Source: CF-46 sp963760735 | Lineage (GTDB): Bacteria > Chloroflexota > Limnocylindria > Limnocylindrales > CSP1-4 | Direction of reading: 5' to 3' | Assembly (NCBI GenBank): GCA_963760735.1 | Contig: CAVXEB010000004.1 | Coordinates: 992,001 to 1,056,000, forward strand | Length of the DNA stretch: 64,000 nt | Part shown: positions 50,380-58,893 of the stretch, one piece after another | Layout of the letters: each line of letters opens with the position of its first letter | How positions within the stretch are numbered: the stretch's first letter is position 1 | The notes under the pieces: generated by a model | Told to the model about the DNA's origin: nothing | Seen by the model: only the letters and a program-made list of their open reading frames with translations | Database searches by the model: none | Program-made: the position numbers and the translations under genes

Positions 50380-51219
50380 GTGGCGCTCTATCAACTCGAC
50401 GATCCCGGACCGCTCGCCTCGCCGTCGCTCATCGTGGCCCTCGACGGCTGGGTCGATGCCGGCAGTGCCGCGACCACCGCCGCAGGGCTGATCGCCGACG
50501 GCGGCCGAGTCGTCGCGACGTTCGACGCCGACCGGGTGTTCGACTATCGCGCGCGCCGGCCAACCCTCGAGATCGTCGACGGCCGCCTGGCCGAGCTCGA
50601 CTGGCCGCAGTTCCGGATCCGGCTCGTCCAGACCGGCGGTCGCGACCTCCTGGTCCTCGTCGCGCCGGAACCCGACTACCGCTGGCCGAGCCTCGCGGCG
50701 GCGGTCAGCGAGGTCGCGAGGGCGCTCGGGGTCACCGAATGGATCAGCCTCGGGGCGATCCCGGCAGCCGTCCCCCATACGCGCGCGGTTCCGATCCTCG
50801 GGACGGCGTCGAAGCCCGGACTCCTGAAGGGCGACATCCGGCCTGGCCCGGCCGGGCTCCTCCGCGTCCCGGCGGCGCTGATCAGCGTGCTCGAGATGCA
50901 GGCCTCGCACGACGGGATCGATGCGGTCGGCTATTTCGCCCAGGTCCCGCACTACGTCAGCGGGCCGTATGCGCCGGCTGCGCTGGAGCTGCTCAAGGCG
51001 GTCGAACGCCACCTCGACGTCGAGCTGGACCGCGGCGATCTCGTCACCGAGTCGGACCAGCTCCGGTCGCGGCTCGACCTCGCGACGGCCGCCGACGACA
51101 ACACCCGCTCCTACGTCGAGCGGCTGGAGTCGATGGTCGACGAGGAGCGGCTGCCCGCGGGCGACGACCTGATCACCGAGATCGAACAGTTCCTGCGTGA
51201 CCAGGGGACGCAGCGCTGA
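50380..51219 (+). CDS. PAC2 family protein
   Basis: A 279-residue PAC2 (proteasome assembly chaperone 2-like) protein: LIVALDGWVDAGSAATTAAG, FDYRARRPTLEIVDG, LLVLVAPEPDYRW and GIPAAVPHTRAVPILGT-like segments; the C-terminal ~70 residues are helical. In Actinobacteria and Chloroflexota these are ATP-grasp/ligase-neighbour proteins without a proven role. GTG 50380 gives the canonical N-terminus MALYQLDDPGPL. The next gene starts 1 nt after its stop. Confidence 0.88.
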   Translation: MALYQLDDPGPLASPSLIVALDGWVDAGSAATTAAGLIADGGRVVATFDADRVFDYRARRPTLEIVDGRLAELDWPQFRIRLVQTGGRDLLVLVAPEPDYRWPSLAAAVSEVARALGVTEWISLGAIPAAVPHTRAVPILGTASKPGLLKGDIRPGPAGLLRVPAALISVLEMQASHDGIDAVGYFAQVPHYVSGPYAPAALELLKAVERHLDVELDRGDLVTESDQLRSRLDLATAADDNTRSYVERLESMVDEERLPAGDDLITEIEQFLRDQGTQR

Positions 51220-51220
51220 C

Positions 51221-51559
51221 GTGGCGGGATTGCCCCCGACCGGACCTGCATCCCGATGGCCCGACCGAATCCGGATCGGGATCCAGACGCTCGCCTCACT
51301 CGGAATCGTCTGGGCCGGCTTCCTGATTCTTGGGCGAGGCTCGCTCTGGCTGGGCCTGGTCGTCGTCGTGCTGGGCGGCGTGACGATGATCCTCTCGGTG
51401 CGGCGATTCGCCCGAACGCACGATGCCCGCGACCACGGCCTGACGGACCAGGGTGATCTCTCGGGTTCGGAGTTCGACTACCTCATCTGGATGGCGGTCG
51501 GATTTCCCGTGCTCATTGGCGTCGTTCTCCTGATCCTCGTCCTGACCGGCCTCCGTTGA
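51221..51559 (+). CDS. Small membrane protein (three helices)
   Basis: 112 residues with helices IGIQTLASLGIVWAGFLILG, WLGLVVVVLGGVTMILSVRR and FPVLIGVVLLILVLTGL. GTG 51221 immediately follows the PAC2 stop; a GTG at 51197 overlapping PAC2 is the alternative. Function unknown. Confidence 0.68.
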   Translation: MAGLPPTGPASRWPDRIRIGIQTLASLGIVWAGFLILGRGSLWLGLVVVVLGGVTMILSVRRFARTHDARDHGLTDQGDLSGSEFDYLIWMAVGFPVLIGVVLLILVLTGLR

Positions 51560-51603
51560 GATAGTCGACACAATCTGTCAGCAATCGGCTATGCTCCGGG
51601 ACG

Positions 51604-52623
51604 ATGCGCGCTTCCCGTCTGGTCTCGCTCCTCCTGCTGCTCCAGTCACGTGGCGGTCAGACGGCCGCCGAGCTGGCGCGTGAGCTCGAGGTCTCCGTCC
51701 GGACGATCCATCGCGACGTCGACGCGCTGAGCGCCTCGGGCGTCCCGATCTACGCGGATCGCGGACCGCATGGCGGGATCCGGCTCGTCGACGGCTATCG
51801 CACCCGGCTCACCGGCATGACCGCAGACGAAGCGGAGGCGTTGTTCCTGGCGGGGCTGCCCGGTCCGGCCGCAGAGCTTGGCCTGGGCACGGTCGTGGCG
51901 GCGGCGCGTCTCAAGGTGCTCGCCTCGTTGCCGACCGAGATGCGAGGCCGGGCCTCACGCCTGGTCGAGCGGTTCCACCTGGACGCGGCCGCCTGGTATC
52001 ACCCGGATGAGGCGGTTCCGTTCCTCGGCGAGCTCTCCGAGTCGGTCTGGGAATGTCGCCGGGTCCAGATCGGCTACAACCGCGGCGACAAGACGGTCGA
52101 TCGGATCCTCGAGCCACTCGGGCTCGTCCTGAAGGCCGGGGTCTGGTATCTCGTTGCGCGGGCCGACGACCAGCCGCGGACGTACCGCGTCTCGCGGGTC
52201 AGCCGGGTCGAGACGCTCGAGGACGTCTTCGAACGACCCGAGGGCTTCGACCTCGCCGCGTTCTGGGCCGAATCGAGCGCCGCATACGAGCGCGACACAC
52301 CGCGCGTGGAGATCGTTCTGCGGATCGCCCGCGACCGGATCGACCGGCTCCGCGAGGTGATCGGCGAGCGGCCGTTCGACACACTCGTCCGACTCGACGA
52401 GTCCGATCCGGACGGCTGGCTGCGCGTTCGCGTCCAGCTCGACTGGCCGAACGAGGCGACGACGCAGATCCTCGCGGTCGGGCCCGGATGCGAGCTCCTC
52501 GAGCCCGCGCACCTGCGACAGCGGATCGCCCAGGAGGCCCGCCGACTTGCCGCCGCCTACGAGACGGACGAGCCGGCGACGCCGCTCGAGGCAGCCCCGC
52601 CGGCGGTCGTCGCGGCCCGCTAG
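51604..52623 (+). CDS. WYL-domain transcriptional regulator (YafY-like)
   Basis: 339 residues: N-terminal winged HTH_11 (ARLVSLLLLLQSRGGQTAAE-like start, then VSVRTIHRDVDALSASGVPI), a WYL domain (RILEPLGLVLKAGVWYLVAR, the WYL signature VWYLVAR) and the WCX C-terminal extension. WYL domains bind nucleic acid or nucleotide ligands. A TATGCT at 51590-51595 only 8 nt before the ATG suggests leaderless transcription. It overlaps the convergent small gene by 4 nt. Confidence 0.9.
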   Translation: MRASRLVSLLLLLQSRGGQTAAELARELEVSVRTIHRDVDALSASGVPIYADRGPHGGIRLVDGYRTRLTGMTADEAEALFLAGLPGPAAELGLGTVVAAARLKVLASLPTEMRGRASRLVERFHLDAAAWYHPDEAVPFLGELSESVWECRRVQIGYNRGDKTVDRILEPLGLVLKAGVWYLVARADDQPRTYRVSRVSRVETLEDVFERPEGFDLAAFWAESSAAYERDTPRVEIVLRIARDRIDRLREVIGERPFDTLVRLDESDPDGWLRVRVQLDWPNEATTQILAVGPGCELLEPAHLRQRIAQEARRLAAAYETDEPATPLEAAPPAVVAAR

Positions 52624-52823
52624 ACCGCATCGCACGCCGGGCCGCTCGGCCGGCCCGGGCGGCCGGACGGTCGTGCCGCGCCGATCGCGGTTCGTCCGAC
52701 CGGCGTCGTCGGCGCGGGTTCCGGACTCGCCGCTGCCAGCATCCGGTGCTCGCGACTCGTCCGCTCGAGCTCGCGCTGTCGGTCTGCGTGGATCGCGCTC
52801 ATCAGCGTCAGCGATGGGAACAT
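52620..52823 (-). CDS. Small hypothetical protein (67 aa)
   Basis: 67 residues: MFPSLTLMSAIHADRQRELE and RTSREHRMLAAA form an amphipathic, charged helix typical of small high-GC actinobacterial-type proteins; the remaining Pro/Ala/Gly tail is disordered. The ATG 52823 lies 5 nt after GAGGTG. A 14-bp palindrome sits 16 nt upstream. Function unknown. Confidence 0.55.
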   Translation of the reverse strand: MFPSLTLMSAIHADRQRELERTSREHRMLAAASPEPAPTTPVGRTAIGAARPSGRPGRPSGPACDAV

Positions 52824-52838
52824 CTCGCACCTCGTCCT

Positions 52839-52852
52839 GATCGGTACCGATC
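52839..52852. promoter_or_regulatory. 14-bp perfect palindrome GATCGGTACCGATC
   Basis: Located between the small gene (52823, minus) and the metallopeptidase (53083, plus). An inverted repeat TGACAG-N16-CTGTCA (52878-52905) lies 25 nt further on. Either could be the operator of the divergent pair; the 243-nt spacer holds no other gene. Confidence 0.4.
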
Positions 52853-53082
52853 GCTTCATCCGTTCAGGTCCTCATCCTGACAGCCATACCTGCCAGAACC
52901 TGTCATCTGTTCGACCACGGGGCAGAATCCAACCGAATCCGGCCGGGAGGGACGCCTCGACGACGCCCGATCGTTGGCTTCGTCCGCAAGGCGATTGCGA
53001 GGTCCGGACACGCCGGCGAAGAGGACAGCGGCTCGCTGATGCGGGACACTCCGTCGATGCGAGATGCAGGAGGGATCCGGCA

Positions 53083-53955
53083 ATGACGTTCGACCCGAAC
53101 GCCCGGTTCGACCCGACCGCGGTCACCGACCTCCGGGGCCGTTCAGGCGGGCTCCGCGGCGGCGGCCTCGCGGTCGGCGGCGGCGGCTTCGGGCTGATCA
53201 TCGTCCTCATCTACGTGCTGCTCGGCGGCAACCCCGGCGATCTCGTGGGGTCGGGCGGAGGCAGCGCGCCGGACATCAACGGCCCGAACAGCTCGGCGCT
53301 CGCCGAGTGCACGGGCGGGACCGAGGGCAACGAGCGCGAGGACTGCCAGATCGTCGGCTACGTGAACAGCATCGAGGCCTTCTGGGCGACGCAGGTCCAG
53401 GGCTATCAGCATGCCGAGACGATCCTGTTCGACGGCGGCGTGTCGACCGGTTGCGGCGACGCGACATCGGCGACGGGGCCGTTCTATTGCCCGGTCGACA
53501 AGAACGTCTACCTCGACCTGGGCTTCTTCCAGGAGCTGCGCGACCGGTTCGGTGCGAGCGATGCGCCGTTCGCCCGGGCATACGTCCTCGCCCACGAGTA
53601 CGGGCACCACGTGCAGGACCTCGTGGGCGACCTCCAGTCGGGCGGAAACGACACGGGCGCGACGGGCCGGTCCGTCCGGACCGAGCTCCAGGCCGACTGC
53701 TATTCGGGCGTCTGGGCCCACAACGCCGCGTCCGTCACGCACTACATCCAGCCACTGACCGACGACCAGATCGCGGCGGCCGACGCCGCCGCAAAGGCCG
53801 TCGGTGACGACCGGATCCAGGCGTCGTCGGGTGGCGGGGTGGATCCCGACAGCTTCACCCACGGCACGTCCGATCAGCGCGTGCGCTGGTTCACGAACGG
53901 CTACACGAGCGGCGACCCGGGCTCCTGCGACACCTTCGACGCCCCGCAGCTCTAG
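53083..53955 (+). CDS. Neutral zinc metallopeptidase (YpfJ family)
   Basis: 290 residues. An N-terminal Gly-rich segment with one transmembrane helix (GGGLAVGGGGFGLIIVLIYV) is followed by an extracytoplasmic peptidase domain with the zinc motif HEYGHHVQD and the third ligand region ELQADCYSGVW. Conserved Cys pairs occur in AECTGG/EDCQIV and GPFYCPVD. The ATG follows GCAGGAGGG. YpfJ proteins are widespread with unknown substrates. Confidence 0.92.
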   Translation: MTFDPNARFDPTAVTDLRGRSGGLRGGGLAVGGGGFGLIIVLIYVLLGGNPGDLVGSGGGSAPDINGPNSSALAECTGGTEGNEREDCQIVGYVNSIEAFWATQVQGYQHAETILFDGGVSTGCGDATSATGPFYCPVDKNVYLDLGFFQELRDRFGASDAPFARAYVLAHEYGHHVQDLVGDLQSGGNDTGATGRSVRTELQADCYSGVWAHNAASVTHYIQPLTDDQIAAADAAAKAVGDDRIQASSGGGVDPDSFTHGTSDQRVRWFTNGYTSGDPGSCDTFDAPQL

Positions 53956-53973
53956 CGGGCATCCGCCCGGGCG

Positions 53974-54456
53974 TCAGGCTGGGACGGGTGCCCCGGCGAC
54001 GTTGAGGGCCGGCCCGGGCGCGGCCTCCGCGGCAACCCCGACCCCGCTCCGGCGTGTCTCGCCGAACGCCGAGAGGGCAAGGGCGATCAGGGCGACGTGG
54101 AGCCCGTAGACGAAGGGCGTCACGGCGTCGATCGTGCCGAACAGGATCGCCTGCTGCTGCGCCGCCTCGGCAAGCCCGCTGAGGGAGATCGCGACGGCGA
54201 GCACGACGAGCCAGGCGGCCGAGCGGCGACCGCCGCGGGTGGGGCGCGTCGCGATCGTCGCGAGGATCCCGACGAAGACGAGGGCGACGAGCGAGGGCGA
54301 GATCGCGGTGCCGTGGGCCCAGACATCGGCCGCGATCGAGGATCGATCGCCGTGGCCGCCGAATGTGTACGGGAGCTGCTGGGCGATCCCGATCGTCGTC
54401 AGGGCAAGGCCGATGGCGATGACGATCGTGGCGATCGCGGCGGGTCGGGTGCGCAT
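53974..54456 (-). CDS. Small membrane protein (four helices)
   Basis: 160 residues with four helices (AAIATIVIAIGLALTTIGIA, SLVALVFVGILATIAT, AAWLVVLAVAISLSGLAEAA, FVYGLHVALIALALSAFG). The ATG 54456 lies 6 nt after GGAGG. Resembles DUF-type membrane proteins of soil bacteria. Function unknown. Confidence 0.7.
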   Translation of the reverse strand: MRTRPAAIATIVIAIGLALTTIGIAQQLPYTFGGHGDRSSIAADVWAHGTAISPSLVALVFVGILATIATRPTRGGRRSAAWLVVLAVAISLSGLAEAAQQQAILFGTIDAVTPFVYGLHVALIALALSAFGETRRSGVGVAAEAAPGPALNVAGAPVPA

Positions 54457-54924
54457 GATGCCTCCGGGAGTGGTCGAAGCGGACGTGCCGGGATCGTGTG
54501 GTTCCGGATCGCCCCCGACGACTGCCGGACGTCGGCGCCGGGGATGGACATCCGTCGCATCGGTCCCGGGCCTCGTCGCAGTGACCCTCGGCGGCTGCAA
54601 CCGGATCGCTGATGGCTCACGGCCATGCTCGGAGCGTGGTCGGCTCGGATTGACGCCGCGGATGGCTCGTGGGCCATGGCACGCACCGCATCCGGACCGA
54701 TCCACGACTCGCGAACGCGGCAGACGTCGTTGCATGGGCCCTGGCCATGGCCGGCACTCGTTCCGGGTGTGTGCCTCGGCCACGCAGAAACGCGGATACG
54801 CCCACGACGCGTCCAGGGCGTGGGGTCGACACACGTTGAGCGCGATCGGGCGTCGGGGAGCATTCGTGCGTGGGTCACGCCCACGCGTGCCAGGCGAGGG
54901 TCGTCGCCGGCGCGACGAGCGCCC
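54457..54924. other. 468-nt region without a supported gene
   Basis: Open frames but no motif, ribosome site or homologous segment. Contains repeated GATGGCTC and GGCCATG words around 54610-54750 and a hairpin GCGTGGG-N5-CCCACGC (54868-54886) just past the stop of the next minus-strand gene, which may be its weak terminator. Confidence 0.4.
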
Positions 54925-55299
54925 TCAGGCCGTCGGGTCGATCGTCACCTCGATCAGCGGGCTCTCGGCGACCATCCGGTCGAGATCCGTCCGGCGCCAC
55001 GCCCGCGCGACCCGGTCGAGGATCAGTCGTCGCTCCGTCTCGTCGTCGACGATCCGGGCCGTCGCCGGCAGGTCGGCAACCGCGATCGGCCCCTTCAGGT
55101 GGACGGTGAGCCGCGGATCGGCCCGCAGGTTCGCGATCCACGAGCGCTCCCGCTTCGAGGGCATGCCGGAGATCCAGATCCGGCCGTCGATCCGATGGAA
55201 GACGATTTCGATGCGGCGCGGGATCCCGGTCCGACGGCCGGTCGTCGTGATGTCGATCGTGCCGCCGCGAGACAGCGCGGCTCGAACCTGCTCGTCCAC
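54925..55299 (-). CDS. Deazaflavin-type nitroreductase/quinone reductase family protein
   Basis: 124 residues: IDITTTGRRTGIPRRIEIVF, then WISGMPSKRERSWIANLRAD and a C-terminal VARAWR. The GRRTG motif and following barrel match the F420-dependent nitroreductase/quinone reductase (DUF385-like) group. The start GTG 55299 is 5 nt past the glycosylase stop, so the pair is probably co-transcribed. Third member of this superfamily in the window. Confidence 0.8.
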   Translation of the reverse strand: MDEQVRAALSRGGTIDITTTGRRTGIPRRIEIVFHRIDGRIWISGMPSKRERSWIANLRADPRLTVHLKGPIAVADLPATARIVDDETERRLILDRVARAWRRTDLDRMVAESPLIEVTIDPTA

Positions 55300-55304
55300 A
55301 GGGT

Positions 55305-55874
55305 TCAGCGTCCGGCAGCCGCTCGCTGCTCCGCCTTCCGAGCGCCCTTCCAGGTCTGGTACTCGTGGAGCGTGTCGGCCGAGTCGACGTCGCCGAGAGT
55401 CATGTGGTCCGGCACGAACGCCTCCCAGCCCGCCGGGGCGACGCCGAGCCGCTTGCCGAGGATCGCGACGAGGGTGCCCGCCTTCATCGGCCCGAAGCCG
55501 GGGATGTCCATGAGTCGTGCGTGGAGGTCGGCCCCGTCCTTCGCCTCGCGCCAGATCCGCGACGCGTCGCCGTCGTATCGCTCGACCAGGTAGGCGCACA
55601 TCTCCTGCGTCCGCTTCGCCATGTTGCCGGGGAAGCGGTGGAGGGCCGGCGGCGTACGGAAGACCCTGTCCAGCTCGGCCGGGTCCATCGAGGCGATCCG
55701 CTCCGCGTCGAGCCCGCCGATCCGGCGGCTCAGCTCGAGCGGCCCGGAGAACGCCTTCTGGAGGGTCACCTGCTGGTCGAGTGCGAACCCGATGAGGAGG
55801 GCCAGCGGGTCGTCGACGAGGAGCTGGTCGGCTTCGTGATTGCCGGTGAAGGGCAGGAGGTCGGTCGTCGTCAT
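55305..55874 (-). CDS. HhH-GPD family base-excision DNA glycosylase
   Basis: 189 residues of the HhH-GPD superfamily: LIGFALDQQVTLQKAFSGPL is the substrate pocket and helix, and LMDIPGFGPMKAGTLVAILG the helix-hairpin-helix. The usual catalytic Asp region reads FVPDHMTLGD. Stand-alone members of this type are annotated as HhH-GPD-type repair proteins; substrate unknown. ATG 55874 is chosen over a longer leader. It precedes the reductase by 5 nt. Confidence 0.85.
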   Translation of the reverse strand: MTTTDLLPFTGNHEADQLLVDDPLALLIGFALDQQVTLQKAFSGPLELSRRIGGLDAERIASMDPAELDRVFRTPPALHRFPGNMAKRTQEMCAYLVERYDGDASRIWREAKDGADLHARLMDIPGFGPMKAGTLVAILGKRLGVAPAGWEAFVPDHMTLGDVDSADTLHEYQTWKGARKAEQRAAAGR

Positions 55875-55917
55875 CGCCTGATGGTAGGCCGTCGTCCCGA
55901 CTGTCACCAGCGGCGGC

Positions 55918-56127
55918 TCAGGCGCGCCGAGCCCCCAGCGTGGCGTCCTGGCCGACGAGGCTCCGGCCGGCCGCGATCAGGGCGTTCCCGATCTTCCGGC
56001 GGGCCCGGTCGACCAGGCCAGGATGGTCCGGTGCGTCCGCCGCGAGCAGCCGCTCGGTGCGGATGGACTCGATCTCGCGGTCGAGGTCGGCGCGATGGAT
56101 GCGTGTGCCTTCGTGGTCGTACGTCAT
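55918..56127 (-). CDS. Small 69-aa protein
   Basis: MTYDHEGTRIHRADLDREIE and SIRTERLLAA form charged amphipathic helices; RARRKIGNALIAAGRSLVGQ forms a C-terminal amphipathic helix. No transmembrane segment. The ATG lies 9 nt after AAGGAG. It is 34 nt downstream of the SHOCT-like gene, so probably part of the DUF2089 operon. Function unknown. Confidence 0.62.
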   Translation of the reverse strand: MTYDHEGTRIHRADLDREIESIRTERLLAADAPDHPGLVDRARRKIGNALIAAGRSLVGQDATLGARRA

Positions 56128-56161
56128 CGTGGTGTCTCCTTCGGTGATCGTGAGGTCGGCA

Positions 56162-56563
56162 TCACTCGAGGGCGATCCGGACGCCGCCGCCGTCCTCGTC
56201 GTCGACGACGAGCAGGGTTCCGGTCCGGCGGTCGGCCAGGGCGCGGCGGACGAGATCCGCGCTGGAGTCCGAGAGCCCCGGGATGCGGTCGAGGGCCAAC
56301 CGCCCGAGGGCGACGGGAATTCGCAGGTTCACGACCTTGCGGCCGTTCTCGCTCACCTCGATCCGGAGGGACGAGGCGCTTCCGGCTGTCCCCCGGCCAT
56401 CGCCGCCGTCCGCGGATGGCTCGCTGTCGGGCTCATCGCTCGGGTCGTGGACATCGTCACCGAGGGCGTCGGCGCCGAGGGCGTCGAGGATCGGCTCGGC
56501 CTCCGCCGCAGTCAGCCGGCCTTCGGCGACCAGCCGGAGGACCTGGTCCAGCGCGTCAGGCAT
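56162..56563 (-). CDS. SHOCT-like/DUF4097-associated small regulator-like protein
   Basis: 133 residues. The N-terminus (MPDALDQVLRLVAEGRLTAA) matches the short SHOCT-like helical hairpin found at the ends of DUF4097 proteins. The C-terminal half reads VVNLRIPVALGRLALDRIPG, as in the YvlB-type protein family. It overlaps the DUF4097 gene's stop by 8 nt, so it is translationally linked. Confidence 0.72.
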   Translation of the reverse strand: MPDALDQVLRLVAEGRLTAAEAEPILDALGADALGDDVHDPSDEPDSEPSADGGDGRGTAGSASSLRIEVSENGRKVVNLRIPVALGRLALDRIPGLSDSSADLVRRALADRRTGTLLVVDDEDGGGVRIALE

Positions 56564-57704
56564 CGCCGGCCTCCCCCGTCTCCTGGGCGTCCAGCTCGGC
56601 GAGTCGATCCATCGCGGTCGCAACGTCCAGCTCACCCCGCTCGAGGGCGCGGAGGACGGCGAGTCGGTCGTCGTCGGCGGGCTCCCGGGTCGTGCCGTCG
56701 TCCGATGCCGCCGTCGCGGCTTCCGCGTCGCGGCCCGCCGCCGGGCCGACCTCGATCTCGTCGACGCGGGAGAGGGTCGACGAGTCGGAGGCCGGGCCCG
56801 GCAGCGACGGGACCGATGGAATGGCCGGAGTCGCCGGTGTGGGCGGGACGGGTGCAGTCGGGGCGTCCGGCGCGTCCGGTGGGAGGACGGGATAGGTCAC
56901 GGTCGCGTCGGGACGGCCCTTCATCCGGGAACCGTCGCGGATCCGGAGGTCGCCGGACACGGATCGGAACCCGAGCTCGATCGAGCCGTCGCCGACGACG
57001 ATCGTCCGCCGGCCCATCCGGCCCTCGCTGCGGTGGGGCAGGTCGCTCAAGAGGTCACCGGACACCGTCCGGGCCTCGACGCGCATGCCGCCGACCGCAA
57101 CGACGGAGACGTCGCCGCTCAGGGTTTCGATCGTATTGCCCGTCCGGCCGGTCAGCGGGCTGTCGAGCCGGACGTCGCCACTCGTCGTCTGGACGTGGAC
57201 GGTGTCGAGCGTGGCGCCGCCGACGTTGACGTCGCCGGACACCGTCCGGATCGCCAGCTCGACGGTCCCGGCCAGCTCCAGCGTTGCGTCGCCGGAGACG
57301 GCGTTGATGTCGATCCGCCCTGCGCCATCGAGCACCCGGAGCTCGCCGGACGCCGTTCGGTAGCGCTGCTCGCCGTGGAGGCCGCGGGCAACGACGGAGC
57401 CGCTGGCGGTGTCGATCGTGACGTCCGCCTCGACCGGGACCCCCACCTCGAGCTCGACGGTCCTCCGGCCGGTTCCGAAGGACAGCCCGAAGACCTCCTG
57501 CTCGCGGATCGTCAGGCCGCCGTCGGTCGTCTCGAGGACCACGCGGTCCGGGAGGCCGTCGCCACCAGGCGTCCGCACGGTCGCCCGGTCGCCGTCCTCG
57601 CCGACGATCCGGATCTCGGCCGAGGCCAGGCGGATCGCGACGCGGCCGCGCCTGCCGACCGGGTGGTCGAGGAGGAGCGCGGCATGGTCGTGGATCGTCG
57701 TCAT
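56556..57704 (-). CDS. DUF4097 family beta-helix (putative adhesin-like) protein
   Basis: 382 residues. The central ~230 residues contain repeated TVSGDxxV/TxSGxVxx units (TASGSVVARG, AVSGDATLEL, TVSGDVNVGG, TTSGDVRLD, TLSGDVSVV, TVSGDLLSDL, SVSGDLRIRD), a right-handed beta-solenoid of the DUF4097 type. A Pro-rich linker leads to a C-terminal SHOCT-like motif (LAVLRALERGELDVATAMDR). No signal peptide or membrane segment is present, so despite the adhesin label it is probably cytoplasmic. It starts with ATG overlapping the DUF2089 gene by 4 nt. Confidence 0.85.
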   Translation of the reverse strand: MTTIHDHAALLLDHPVGRRGRVAIRLASAEIRIVGEDGDRATVRTPGGDGLPDRVVLETTDGGLTIREQEVFGLSFGTGRRTVELEVGVPVEADVTIDTASGSVVARGLHGEQRYRTASGELRVLDGAGRIDINAVSGDATLELAGTVELAIRTVSGDVNVGGATLDTVHVQTTSGDVRLDSPLTGRTGNTIETLSGDVSVVAVGGMRVEARTVSGDLLSDLPHRSEGRMGRRTIVVGDGSIELGFRSVSGDLRIRDGSRMKGRPDATVTYPVLPPDAPDAPTAPVPPTPATPAIPSVPSLPGPASDSSTLSRVDEIEVGPAAGRDAEAATAASDDGTTREPADDDRLAVLRALERGELDVATAMDRLAELDAQETGEAGDA

Positions 57705-58114
57705 GAGCGGGTCCTCCCCAGCGCCCGGATCGCCAGCGCGGCGTCCTCGGCGCTGATCTCGCGTCGTGCCAGCCGCTCGAGGATCGCCTCGCGCGTCACC
57801 GGCTCGGCCGGGGCGTCGCCGTCGGTCGCGGCGTCGTCGTCGGAGCGGGGACCGAAGCCGAGGGCGCGAACCAGCGCCTCGACCCGGGCCCGGACGGTCG
57901 GATAGGAGATGCCGAGCTCCCGCTCGATGTCGCGGAGGTTGCCGCGCGACCGGAGGAAGCTCTCGAGGAGCGCCATCTGCTCGCGGCTCAGCCGGGCGAA
58001 GCGACCGACCGAGAACTCGCCCTCGAGCGTCGTGCCACACGACGTGCAGCGCAGCCGCGTGACGGCGAGCTCGCCGGAGCAGACGGGGCAGGTGGAGATC
58101 ACGTCGTGTGCCAT
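57701..58114 (-). CDS. DUF2089 zinc-ribbon/HTH protein
   Basis: 137 residues: N-terminal zinc ribbon with CPVCSG and CTSCGT, a helix-turn-helix-like part (SREQMALLESFLRSRGNLRD, then LGISYPTVRARVEALVRALG) and a SHOCT-like C-terminus. DUF2089 proteins head DUF4097 operons and are likely transcriptional regulators. It lies 31 nt downstream of a good promoter with an embedded inverted repeat, consistent with autoregulation. Confidence 0.85.
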   Translation of the reverse strand: MAHDVISTCPVCSGELAVTRLRCTSCGTTLEGEFSVGRFARLSREQMALLESFLRSRGNLRDIERELGISYPTVRARVEALVRALGFGPRSDDDAATDGDAPAEPVTREAILERLARREISAEDAALAIRALGRTRS

Positions 58115-58144
58115 GGGTTCCTCGATGGGATGTTCGTACGCCGG

Positions 58145-58173
58145 ATTGTGGTCCGACAACATCACAATGTCAA
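58145..58173 (-). promoter_or_regulatory. Promoter of the DUF2089/DUF4097 operon with internal operator
   Basis: Minus strand: -35 TTGACA (58168-58173), 17-nt spacer, -10 CACAAT (58145-58150). An inverted repeat ATTGTG-N12-CACAAT spans 58145-58168, from the -10 box to the base next to the -35. Predicted transcription start near 58138 and translation start at 58114. Confidence 0.75.
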
Positions 58174-58180
58174 GACCGTC

Positions 58181-58513
58181 TTTCTCTTTTCGCAAGTTCG
58201 AGCGTGAGATGAGCGGATCCCGGTTGATGGCCGCCCGCGTGCGGCGCCGCCGGAAGGACGTGCCCCGCGGCGGCCGGCCCCATCGACCGCCTTCGGCCCC
58301 GACCGCCGGCTGACCTCCTCCGCGACTCCCTGGCGAAGCACGGCCGCGCCTCGCTCGGGTCGCGGCGGGGTCGTCATCCGTCCACGGCCGGCTCGGCCGA
58401 TCGTTCGCCCGACTTCTCGACGGCAGACCGCTGGGCGAACCCGCGGTCGAGAGCAGGATCGGTCCCACGAGCGATCGCCCGATCGCCGCTCGGCCCGAAG
58501 GAGGCACGATCCG
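58181..58513. other. 333-nt region without a supported gene, upstream of a 39-aa gene
   Basis: No conserved open frame. GC-rich with AAGGAGG (58498-58504) at its end acting as ribosome site for the small gene at 58514. I see no clear promoter for that gene. Confidence 0.4.
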
Positions 58514-58633
58514 ATGTTCGCGCAATCGCACGTCGTCGAGAACGACCTGCTCGGCGCCTTCCCGGCGCTCCTGCTGCTGCTCGTCCTCGTCCTGACCGCG
58601 CTCGGCGTCGTCGCTCACGCGTCGTTCGCCTAG
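58514..58633 (+). CDS. Very small single-span membrane protein (39 aa)
   Basis: MFAQSHVVENDLLGAFPALL, then LLLVLVLTALGVVAHASFA: one strong transmembrane helix with a short acidic N-terminus. An ideal AAGGAGG ribosome site lies 9 nt upstream, the main reason to accept it. No family recognised. A possible membrane microprotein. Confidence 0.6.
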   Translation: MFAQSHVVENDLLGAFPALLLLLVLVLTALGVVAHASFA

Positions 58634-58893
58634 CACCGCGAGGTCCGGCCTCTCGCCGGATCGCGCCACCCCGCGAGGTTCCATGGCCCCGGCGGCTTCA
58701 CGATGCGGTGGAGCCGACCGGGGCCTCCGTCTGCCCGGCACCGCGCGGATCCCTACGTCCTTTGGCCGGGGCTGATCTCGACCGAACGTCGCGCGTCGTT
58801 CAGGCCCGCCGACGATCCCCGTGGAGGCCGCGGAAACCGAAGATCACGGCATGCCCGACAGCGAGCCGGGCGCCACGATCAGGAGTCACCGCC

